Of a DNA stretch of 64,000 nt, positions 36,596 through 46,843 are shown piece after piece. Source of the DNA: Cyathus striatus (taxonomy: Eukaryota > Basidiomycota > Agaricomycetes > Agaricales > Nidulariaceae); NCBI GenBank assembly GCA_025738555.1, contig JAOVFP010000017.1, positions 3,038,001 through 3,102,000 of the forward strand, written 5' to 3'. Below the pieces are notes generated by a model. The model saw nothing but the letters and a program-made list of their open reading frames with translations, had not been told where the DNA came from and made no database searches. A program made the position numbers and the translations under genes. The first letter of the stretch is position 1, and each line of letters opens with the position of its first letter.

Positions 36596-39396
36596 CTATA
36601 CTTTACCCCGCCTAGTTGCATTTGTAGGATCTACCAACCCTAAAAACCCATATGACCAGAGCTGTATCGCGTCAGACTCCGTTCCGGTAGGCGATAAACT
36701 TGCCAAGTCAGCCACACTAAATTCCCCTGTCGCGTTGTTGAATACGTAAGACCACACCTCCGTAAACCGCTCTGTGCATTGAACCTCGTCTCTGTAACCA
36801 TTATACAGCATTTGTGAAGGCGAAACACTCACCATCGGGAGCTCCGTTAATCGACCCCCAAAGTCTCGCCTGAGCACCCTGGAGCTGCTCAATAAGAACA
36901 CTATCACCACACCACACCGGCCTTTCTCCGCCCACTGGGTTCGTGTCTATGGCTGTCGTATCGTTGGAACAAAAGCCGAGTTGTCGTGCGAGGCCTGCTG
37001 CCATCAGGGCTTGCTGGAAGGACCTATACCCGGTTTCAACCAAATGTGAGGTCTGGGCAGGACAGAAATATGACATACCAGACTACGGTGCCATGGTAAG
37101 ATGTCCTGTCCAAGACGTGGACATTTGTTCTATTGGAGTCAAACGCTGGATTAGCTACTACCATTCCTATATTCGTCAACAAGCCTTGACAGGAACTATC
37201 AGCGCTCTCTTCATATTGCTGCAATACTAAGAGCTTGCCTCGGGGATATGGGGTTAGCGCGTCTACTACCCGCTGCATGAAATAGCTGGATATGTTCGTG
37301 CCGTACATAAGCTGGAAACTCAAGTCCGAATTTAGGACCTGAAAAACCACTTGTCAGCCAATCTCTCTAGTACAATGCAGAAATTGTTACCTCTACAGGA
37401 CTTCCGTCATCTTTTAGTGACAATGCATAAAATTCCACATTATTCGTCGTGTTCGTGCTATTCAGTAGCATCGAGCCTAGCCCAACCTGTTGCACAAAGT
37501 CTTCTAGCCTTTGCTCAGCGACATTCCCTGGCACAGACACCCTAAACAAGCTCTCCGCGTGTTCTTCCCATACTTGTGCTACGCCCCCCAAGTCCTGTAC
37601 ACCACCCGCTCTGTCCAAAAAACCCGCCGCCACAAGACGATCTAGCGCCCGCAGATTTGCCGATACAAGTGCAACGTTGACGTCGAAAGGCGTACGACCA
37701 TATCCACTGCCTTCGTTACTGTCTCTCCAATTACCCACCGGCTCTCCTGGGCGAAAGGAGAGTAGGTTGGAAAAGTTGGGCGAGAGAGAAAAGGGGATGG
37801 CACGACCAGTGGTATATGTTGCTATTCTGGATTCCTTGTTAGCGTTAGGTGCACTGATAAGTGAGTGAGTTAGAGCACCTGTTTAAAATGTCCTTATAGG
37901 TCCCATTCTGTAATGACGCATTCTTCGATAGGAAGGACTGAGCGCGACCGCCGCCTTGAGGGAGATCAAGGAGGTAGTGCGCTAGAGCGGGAACAAGAAG
38001 GAGGTCGGTGTCGATCATCTGTGTCTAGGTGAGCAGGGGATAGAATGCGTAGATGAGAATCCAGGCACCTTATAATCGTAGAACGGAGTATTGCCGAGCT
38101 CGCTATGGTTATTGTTCATATTAACCTATCCTTGTTATTAGCCCAATACACGTTTTGAATCCAGCAAATTTCAACTCACGAATGATGCGTAGTCCCCAAT
38201 AGTTTCCTCGTGACAAAGTGCCCCGGTCGAATTCGCTCGCTCAATAACTGCACCTAAAGCGGACTCTATTGCGGAGGGAGACATAAGGGGCATAAGGAGC
38301 CGGAGGGCAATCATCGTATCTCTTCCAAAATACTACTCGGCATATTCTTACGTGGTCTGAAAAAGTTGATTGAACGCAAATTGAACGTACGGTTAAAAAC
38401 CTCCACCCGCCAGCGGTGAACTTGTCCTGAAAACTCAAGAACGAAACCTGATTCGCTGCGGATGCATTCTCTCCGATTTCTTGCAGTCCTTTAAGTACAT
38501 TTTGCAGGGCTGTATTGCTACCTACAGTGTCACTGTCAGGCAAAAGGAAGAACTCTGATGAAGATAATCCAGTGAGAGATGTTTCATTCGTTAACACCTT
38601 TACTCTGACTATCGACCTAGAAAGTTTATCGTGAGTAGAGACAGAATGGACGAGAATATCGATCCTTGGAGGCGGGCCCGCAGTGGATTGGTTCGGGCTC
38701 GGAACGACATAGAAACGCGCATCGCTGTTTGTTGGGACAGACAACTCAAGGTCTACAGACTTATATTCATTTCCTCTTATCCTGCCATGCAACTTGACTG
38801 CAGTGGAGTTTATGTATTGCCTGTGAAGTCGAACCTCTGTGGATGAGTGCGATAGAAGAGTATAATTGAATATTGAGTGCATCGTTCCTGATCCTTCCAC
38901 GTAATCTAACATCCAAAAGAAATATATATTCATAATTGTACTTTGAAGTACATATGACCTGGTAAATGGCTCTTACCTCTTAGAGCCCTTACCGATCCGA
39001 CAATAGTCACGCCCAATGTTGCATTGGCGGTAACGAGAATATCTGCTTGGATACCAGCGTTATGAAAGGGGAAGTAGTACTTTTCAGCGTTCCATTTATA
39101 AGGGTTATGTCCAGTTTATCTTCGGAAGTCACCCCAGAATTGGTAGAGGCAGGAAGGAAGTATACAAGGGCACCATTGTTGCCAGCTGGAAGGGCTGCTA
39201 CCAGTCGTCGTGTCGCATTGGAAGCTGGACTGGTGAGAAGGACTTGAGCTGAGGTGATGTTGTCCCTATAAAAGTAGTTCTCGTTTCCTGAAGAGGTAAG
39301 ATGGAAGTTGAGAGCATCTTTATCAGCAGTCTGTTTCGAGGCCAGAGTTACAGAGAAACCTAGAGCAAGAACATAGACCAGGAGGGAGGCATGCAT
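36596..39396 (-). CDS. Secreted six-hairpin glycosidase, debranching-enzyme-like
   Basis: About 760 residues in roughly ten exons. A signal peptide (MHASLLVYVLALGFSVTLAS) leads into a beta-rich N-terminal domain with many N-x-S/T sites. The catalytic (alpha/alpha)6 part begins with YFGRDTMIALRLLMPLM, matching the F/Y-x-GRDT motif of amylo-alpha-1,6-glucosidase and related six-hairpin enzymes. The stretch GALCHEETIGDYASF carries the acidic residues expected at the active site. Later segments GYGRTPFDVNVALVSANLRA and SWQQALMAAGLARQLG are further hairpins. It ends NATRRGKV. By fold it should hydrolyse an oligo- or polysaccharide outside the cell; the substrate cannot be told. Unlike intracellular glycogen debranching enzyme it is secreted and lacks the transferase half. 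Confidence 0.75.
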
Positions 39397-40833
39397 GGTG
39401 ATGGGCCGTTTTCTCGTGCCAATGCATCATTCTCCTGGAATATATACATAAACCTCGTGGATGCGATCTCTGCTGGATGTCCAGATTGTCGTTGTGATGA
39501 ATCCAAGCGACGACATCGAAGCTGGAGCCATCCGACACCTTGACACAGAGTAGGACATAGGTTTGGTCACCTGGTCATCGTGTGGGGTAAAATTAAGGAT
39601 ATGCCTGAAGTTATTTATAAACAATCATTTAGTACGACTACATAGTGGTACCACGTTGTTATCAGGCAGTCAATTGAATTGAAAGTAAATCAAGGTTGAA
39701 AGATGTTTTCGCAACGAGGTAAACAGTATCAGAACAAGCTCTACAGATCAGCGCGCTTACTTCTTTCTCGAATCGGCACTAGAGACCTCGCTCGATATAA
39801 GTAAGTAGTCCGATTCGAAAATCAGTGCTAGTGGCAGTGGGATGTGAACTGCGCACGATATACCTCCTTCCGCCTGGCCCTACACTGCTGCATAATCCGA
39901 GGCATCCATCGCTTTTATGGTATAAGTACATACAAATGTTACTGGCAACTGCGCGTAACATTGAGGCCCCATACGAAAGTGTTTAGACGAGGTAGTTGAG
40001 GACAACCTGCAATTAGAATGAAGTTGTTTCGAAGGGCGAATTGCGCAACCAAGACTAACCTTAAAAGACCGGAATGCCCAGTTCTTGTTCCTCGTCCGCG
40101 TGCTGGAATTAAGATGACCCGGGGAGGGATACCCTTAGCTTGCTAGTGGAACATCTTAAGAGCGGAAGGCTGATATGTAGTTTTGAGCCCCTGGGTTTCT
40201 TCTGTCACTTTTACCTCTCTACACGATCTCGTGATGTATACCCTCTATTCCTTTCTTTGCGTCCTATAACTTCAGATCGAGGTTATAGCGCATCATTATA
40301 TGTATTCGCTAGGTTTGGGAGAACCTATGACATCGGTGGAGGAAGCTGAAGAAAGATAGATCAAAGGTGAGTGCGAAACAACGCTTTTTGACGTGCCACA
40401 CACTGCACAGTTGTTATTTAATTAGACTCAGAAGTTGCCTTGTGAATCGATATGAAAGTTCAACAACAAACGAGTCATTATCCTCACATGTTCGTCTACT
40501 TATTTTGGTTGTCGGAAACGCCAAATGATCTGAGACTTGGACTGCCGACGCGCAGACCCGCGCCCTCAGGATAGCTCCGTCAAGTTCGATAGCGAGAAAG
40601 AGATGATACCGATTAATCCGGATCGTCGACGTCTCCGCTTGGTTCACATCGCCACCGCCAGCTTCAAAATGACGAAGAGATTTAACATTTACTTAGTAGC
40701 AATATGTTCACATTTGCATTCGAGGTACTTGCGAATATCGACTACTAGTAGGCCATGGTCTAGGATTTATAACAAATGGAAGAGAACAAACCGAAGAAAT
40801 AATCCCAAGATGGTCAAGATGAGGAAGGTCTAA

Positions 40834-40958
40834 CGAACGATGGCCTAACTCTTTCATTCCTGTGGTAATGTGCTCCAGTAGCTACGTCTACCGATAATGG
40901 CGAGAAGCCAACATGAAGAGCACAGACCACCGAAGGAAGAAGCTAGGCGACACGAACG
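40834..40958 (+). repeat. Dispersed repeat, copy A
   Basis: Shares a 29-bp identical core, ending CATTCCTGTGGTAATGTGCT then CC, with copy B at 43,931, plus about 95 bp of clearly related but diverged sequence (GAGCACAGACCACCGAAG against GTGCACGGACCACGGAAG). No terminal structure was found. Confidence 0.65.
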
Positions 40959-43930
40959 AATAAATCCCTGTCATATATGCATGGACAAGAAGATAAATGT
41001 TCCTTATGCAATTGCTAGGCTCCGCCGCGTACCCAGTGGAGCGCTTTATGATAGAAGGAGGCTATCCTATCTCAACAACTCGCCCTGAGTGCGAGCAGTG
41101 AGCACCATGGGAAGGCAAAGTTTTGCTCACCGTATGTATAGTGGGATCTGCCTTGGTGCGGTCGGTTTAGTAAGGAGGCCTATTCAAACTTGTTGCAGAG
41201 CAGCGTACTAGTGATGACTAGTCCGCTACTGCCTCATGGCCAGAATGATTCGAGAAGGTTGAGACCTCGTCAACGAAATGCAAGAATACATTCGGAGCTT
41301 TCATACGGTGATAAAGACATCCCTGGACGTTGACGTGCGTGGTCATCGCATGCCGTGGAGCGCTGGACCGGGTCAGAGTAGACGTCTAGTCTTCTCCTAG
41401 GCTTTAACGCTACGTGTCGATGAGATCGCGAAGTGATATATAGCGACAATAGCTACGGGTGTAGCCATCACAAGTTTGGTTGGTAGAAAGATACCGTAGC
41501 AAGAGGAGGAAGAGGGCTCCGAGTTTCTGTCTTCTTGCCCACCATTTTATAGGCCAAAGGATGAAGAACTTCGCGTCTTTCCTTCCAAGGTCCAGTCTCA
41601 CATGCTACACGCCACGTTCCAAGCATTATCGCCCAATAGGCCTGCTAAAAATTGGATTCTATCTAACACCTGGTTTAGTATATAAGGAAGGGTTCAGAAC
41701 ATGAAAGAATGCCTTGGAGTTAAGTATTAGCGGCACTGTCCATCATAATGCGAGATTGCATGCCGAATACTACTATTCAGGAATTTATATGTCTATTGTT
41801 CAAGGATTTAGGCCGAAATTCTAGGTAAACCTCGACTAGCTTGGACTTGAAACGGACAAATACTTCCGTTGTCGTTTCAAAACACAGCCAACGTGGACTC
41901 GATATCGGCAAAAATATCACTTGCTTCTGTTGGAGAAACACAGCTTACGGTGCGCATGAGAAGGCATACCAGGTTCTGCGTCTAGAAGTCCATTTGGGGC
42001 GATCTACTCTGCATGGGTGTCGGTTTCTTGTTCGTGTCACCGCCGGTGGAAGACGTTTGGCTGAAGTTCAAATTCAGAGGAAATCACTCCACTCATTTTT
42101 TATTCAGCTCCTCAGTCAATCCACCGTCGTCATGCGTCATGGTACTCTTCATTTGCTCTTACATTTTCAATGTTCACCATCGGTTGCGCTATCGCGTGCG
42201 ATGCTACTATACATTTCCTACCTCTATTCCGGCAGTGCAGGTGAAGACGGGTTTGTGTTATCTCAATCACGGTGCGGTACTAGTTGTTAACAGGTGGAGC
42301 CATAGGCGCTCCTATCCAGTCATTCTTTGCATTAATGAAATAGCTAGCGGCGCAGCAAATAATAACTGGATACTCTAGTTTTGCTTAGATGCCAGAGAAC
42401 GCGTTGTCTTGACTCTTGAAACTGTCTGTTGGATTTCTTGATCTCGGCTTTGCCACTCATCCTTCTCGCGGCATTTTGATTCTGGCATCGTTCATTGTTT
42501 AGTCGATTATTCTTGTCACACTAGTAGCGAATACGCTGCCGCGGTTCCCACCGGTCCCAGGGGGCAAAACCAAACCACTGTTCGATTTCCCGACTGCTGT
42601 AGCTACTACTTATAGTTTCGTAGGTTGCTTAATCGTCGATGTTCTCGAATACTTCAATGACACCATTCCTATTGCAGCCTGTAAGCTATGGCTATTAGTG
42701 GCTAATGCTATAGATGTTTACTTTCGATAAGTATACAGCTCCGAAGGTCGCCGCGTGGTAGGTAGTACTCAAAAAACCATATGATGCATAAGTATCTACC
42801 GGTACCGGACATCAAATTTATTGTAATATATTCGCCATGATAAGCATACTATGCTTGACCGCCGGAGTCTTGTATTTACTCTGCCTTTCCATTTTGAATG
42901 TAGCGGCGAGGCCTACTTGCAAACATATCCCCTGCATTTACTTAGATATATAATTTCGAGCGTATATAAGTTCCCGTAGAAAACTGGTAGTTTTACCACT
43001 GGTATTGGCGCGTCAGGATGTCCAAGGGTCCAAGGGATTTCACCTTCGGGGTGGAAGGGTGTTGTACCACAAAGTACCCCTTATCCCTCGCGTTCAATAT
43101 TCCTTGATACTCCTTAACGGAGGCTTGAGGAAGGCATTAAACTATAACAGTGAGCGACTCCGAGATGATGAAAATAACCACGAAAGGCTATTATGGGAAA
43201 GACGCTAGAGGCATTTGTACAACCAAAGTAAACAACTTCGTCGGCGTCGACCTTTCATTGGAATTTGGCACTAGACTTCACTAGCTGATCCGACAAATCG
43301 CATGTCTTCAAATTGAATCCTATGTCGCGATGTGCACAAATTGAAAGTTCCGCAAAATCCTACATGAGCAGGAGTAAGACGCAGGATAGGGCCAGGGTGA
43401 GTGTTGAACATAACCTGATTCGTGTACACACCAGCCTACTCCAGGCAAAATTCCCTTCGATTCATTATATATTGCATTCCAGAAATCATTCAGTGTTTAG
43501 TACATCGTTGTGAAGGTCTCCAATTTACCGTGTCGCCCCAAGATGACAATTGTCAAGCATGTGCATGCTGAAAATGCTACTTGTACCGTACACTGGCGAC
43601 CGGCAGTGGGACGAATCCCAGTGGCGAATCCCAAACAGAAAAACAACGGACGTGTTGGTCCTGTCCGTCTCTTAACAATCTTCGATTCAGAAGTCAAGAT
43701 ATAAGCGTTGAACGTTGACATTCGCTCAGCATTCACAGCCATCATTGTCGCTACTCAAGACGTCAGCAAATAGTAATTTCAACATGACAGTTTGTAACCA
43801 CATCTTATTTCTCGACAGGATTCGACTAACAGTATATAAAATGTAAGCATGGGGTATATAAAAGCGCAAGACTCGACAACTTCAAACGAGAAGGAATGCT
43901 ACTACTCGATGAACGAAATAGCGCGTATAT

Positions 43931-44056
43931 CGTACGATGGTCTAAACTCTTTCATTCCTGTGGTAATGTGCTCCGGTTGCTATGTCATCTGATAAAGATG
44001 AATAACTAACACGAGGTGCACGGACCACGGAAGAAAGAACCTAGACGATGCGCACG
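43931..44056 (+). repeat. Dispersed repeat, copy B
   Basis: Same orientation as copy A, 3.1 kb downstream. The similarity fades after the CTAGACGATG stretch. It lies about 80 bp after a TATATAAAAG stretch near 43,855, but no gene follows. Confidence 0.65.
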
Positions 44057-45639
44057 ATTTCCTTCATTTACGTTTGGTGAAGAGTCTTTTCGCAAGACTT
44101 GCAAGTGCACAATGCCATGAAGGGTGGCTCATGCAGAATTATGAATAGACAGGCTACCAGTAACCTTGGGCTAGTGAAAGCTTTCGTTGACTGTACCTTG
44201 ACCGTACCAGTGCTCTCCGCGCATATTTGCTAATCGAAATCTTATTAAGAATCTCCCTCACAGTTCGCATCGCTCAGCGACAGTGGCGATGGAGCATTGG
44301 AGCTAGATGAGTATAGTATCATGCGCTCACCTCCGCGCACTTCACGGCGCACGCTGGTAGCATGAACGCAAGTGCAACTTCTCCGCCACCGAGGAGGAAT
44401 AGGTAGACAAGCGCAGCTACCGCATGCTCTGAGGCGGGAGAAAAGGAGGAAAGGTCCTAAGTCTGAGGTTTCTTGCTCTCAGCTTATCCATTATATAGAG
44501 AAAGGGCGAGAAAAGGACTTCCTACCTACATGCTTCCACATGCAGTCCCCTGTCCATCTGCTAGCTGTTATCACCACCGGTAACACATATCAGTACTACT
44601 ACTGCGTTCAGTAATCCCAATGGGCCTGGTCTATTCCAATCCCGCCAAGACGGACCACGAATAACGGAGAACAAGAACGAGATACCAATGACAGGTTATC
44701 GGACACCGCCATGGTCATATCACGCGTCAGGCCAACGACGACAAAAGTCCGTATCTGTTCCAATCATGGAGCAACTTTGGTCTTGATTCCACGCAAACTT
44801 TAAAAAACGCGATTGTACGTAGTAGCGGAAGAACGGGCTGGCTACTGCAGTGTTATTTCTCATTGGAAAATGCGATTTTTACTGTTGGAGGGACGCGCGA
44901 AGACTGTTGCGGGTGAACATGAGACCAACAACAGAAAAAGATTCTGTGCCTCATTGGCGAGTCGCCCATTTGGGGTGGTTTGCTTTGTGTTACTGACCTC
45001 GGGCCCGGGGGAAATCACTGTTGTGGTGCGGGGGTTTCGGTTCAGCTGAAGTTGAATTGGCTAGCGAAGTGCCTTCGATTTCTCTCGCAGCTTGAGATCA
45101 CTTATGTTATCTCCCAGCCTCCAGGTATGCAAAAGCGTACTCCCCAAGTTTTACTGCTGACAGGAAAAGTTACTTCAGACTCTTTTTTCCTTGAACAATT
45201 ATTTACCAATGGCTCAACATTTGTACGGTACAAGTGCGATACGACGCGAGTACGAAGAGCTCAGTGACGCAAACTTCACTTATCAAATGGTATGCAAACC
45301 AGAAACTTGCTTTTGGCGAGTAGTTACAATAATGACTGCAACTGCCAACACAGCTTATATTTGTAGGTACATATACTTAATCGCATGAGAAATTGGTGAG
45401 AAATGGGATTATGTTTAAGCAACCAGATGCATATGAAGATAGTAGTCCACATTATGTCGGCGCCAGAGAAGACGTTTGGTTCACCTTCATGGATCGCTTG
45501 TCCAATTTCGCCTAATTGCGTCTGTTCTTCTCCATCGTGGTGATGAGAAAAGAGTTGGCGAGGGCTTCAATGTTCATGCCTCGCCAGTTTGAGAGATTCA
45601 AGGGCCTCGGTATGCACCAGAATAACTTTCCTCTCTTCT

Positions 45640-45911
45640 CCTCCGCTCTACAATCCCAATCTCCATTCATACACACTGCATAAAGGAACGGGCAACTGAC
45701 GGCAACTCGATGTATCGCCAGGCTCGCGTTCGAGTGTACGGTTGACGGGTTGATGCTCAGTGGTACGGAAGGAAGAATGGAAAAGGATTCTACGAGTACA
45801 ACTAAAGTCAGAATACTGGTTGTGCGTGGTTGAAGATACCTGAGGAAATATATATGCAATAAACATAGTAAACTTCTGGTGACATCAGGTCGGAGTTAAT
45901 ATGATGACGCG
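45640..45911 (+). pseudogene. Decayed inverted copy of the 3-hydroxyacyl-CoA dehydrogenase last exon and 3' flank
   Basis: Read on the plus strand, this stretch aligns base by base with the minus strand of about 50,455-50,730, the last exon and downstream flank of the dehydrogenase gene. The best part, about 60 bp around GGTACGGAAGGAAGAATGGA, is almost identical. The match continues through the stop codon region to GATGACGCGCC at the far end. The copy has an in-frame stop where the real gene has the Asp of EGTGDSKY, plus small indels, so it cannot code the dehydrogenase end. Introns and upstream exons were not clearly found. It lies directly upstream of the cyclase gene. Confidence 0.8.
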
Positions 45912-45990
45912 CCCGGTAACACCGAGCTCTCTTCCGCGATGTGGAACCCTCACGGGCCTCACCACCGGTTCACCACAACCCTCCACAATC

Positions 45991-46677
45991 ATGTCTTCAC
46001 ATGCAAGAACCTTTATCGATCTAACTCACAGTCTTGATATGCACGTCCCAACCTACCCTGGCGACCCGCCCTTCAACGCCTCCGAAGTACTGTCCATTCC
46101 CAAAGACGGATATAGTATTCACATGATAAGCATGGGTTCACAGACCGGAACGCACATCGATGCCCCGTCCCACTTCATTGAGAACGGAAAAACGGTCGAT
46201 CAAATCCCATTATCTGACCTCGTAGGGCCTGCTCTAGCGGTAGATTTGGTGCAGAAGAACCTCCCGCCTAGAACGAAGATCACTTGGGACTTATTGGAGT
46301 CGTACGAGCCCCAAATGCGTGAGGGCGTGATTCTTTTGATTGCGACTGGGTGGTCGAAGTGGCATTGGGGCAAGCCGACGTATTATGATCACCCCTATCT
46401 TGCCAAGGATACTGCGCAGCGTATCCTGGCGAAGGGGATAAAAGTCATTGGGATGGACGTGCTTAGTCCAGATGAGACGCCAATGAATGATGTTGGAGGT
46501 GCTGAAGGTTATGGATTCCATGAAGTTTTTTTGGGCGCTGGTGGATATATCGTTGAGAATCTGACCCACCTTGAACAGATATTGGGCAAAGAAAATGTCG
46601 AAGTCGGTCTGCTTCCTTTGAATCTTACAGGGATGGACGGGGCGCCCATCCGAGCATATGCCAGGTTCCCTGAGTAA
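45991..46677 (+). CDS. Cyclase-family metal-dependent hydrolase (kynurenine-formamidase-like)
   Basis: A single-exon, 228-residue protein of the cyclase family (PF04199). It opens MSSHARTFIDLTHSLDMHVP with TYPGDPPF close behind. The metal-binding motif HxGTHxDxPxH appears as QTGTHIDAPSHF (Gln replaces the first His). Later the family blocks VILLIATGWSKWHWG, IGMDVLSPDETPMNDVGG and LTGMDGAPIRAYA are complete. Bacterial relatives (KynB) hydrolyse N-formylkynurenine; other members act on cyclic amides. The start at 45,991 is preferred over the in-frame ATG at 45,901, because the latter lies inside duplicated dehydrogenase 3' flank. It has no intron, unlike every long neighbour. It is convergent with the SulP gene, 166 bp away. 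Confidence 0.9.
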   Translation: MSSHARTFIDLTHSLDMHVPTYPGDPPFNASEVLSIPKDGYSIHMISMGSQTGTHIDAPSHFIENGKTVDQIPLSDLVGPALAVDLVQKNLPPRTKITWDLLESYEPQMREGVILLIATGWSKWHWGKPTYYDHPYLAKDTAQRILAKGIKVIGMDVLSPDETPMNDVGGAEGYGFHEVFLGAGGYIVENLTHLEQILGKENVEVGLLPLNLTGMDGAPIRAYARFPE

Positions 46678-46843
46678 TAATGCAAAAGCGAATAATTCAT
46701 TTCAGCATCTGCAAAGTATATCCGTACGTGGATCTATAGCAATGATGTATAAACAATGTAAAAACATATCTCCGGTAAATTCCATATGCGTTCTAACGTC
46801 GTAAAATATCGTTCAAGATCGTCTTGTGCTTTATAATCGTTAG

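Larger units (their letters stand above)
39397..45639. other. 6.2-kb gene-poor region with diverged repeats
   Basis: No gene could be supported. Longer frames (41,841-42,290; 42,013-42,378; 44,813-45,049) overlap one another and carry no motif. A signal-peptide-like start at about 42,838 (MISILCLTAGVLYLLCLSI) runs into a stop after some 38 codons. A first-exon-like frame at 45,210 (MAQHLYGTSAIRREYEEL) has no visible continuation. Two copies of a roughly 125-bp dispersed repeat lie at 40,834 and 43,931. The left edge holds the glycosidase promoter. Confidence 0.45.

Noticed and set aside
41841..42378. Two overlapping plus-strand frames of 120-150 residues
   Set aside because: They overlap in different frames, show no domain and sit in repeat-bearing DNA.
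42838..42955. Signal-peptide-like start followed by PTCKHIP, reminiscent of the N-terminus of FAD oxidases
   Set aside because: It stops after about 38 codons, and no FAD-binding exon follows downstream.
45512..45859. Open frame on the minus strand sharing a 20-residue stretch with the frame at 50,537
   Set aside because: The shared stretch is the same antisense shadow, carried by the inverted pseudogene copy; it is not a protein family.
45901..45990. Upstream in-frame ATG for the cyclase (30 extra residues)
   Set aside because: It lies in DNA derived from the dehydrogenase 3' flank, and the extra residues are not part of the cyclase fold.
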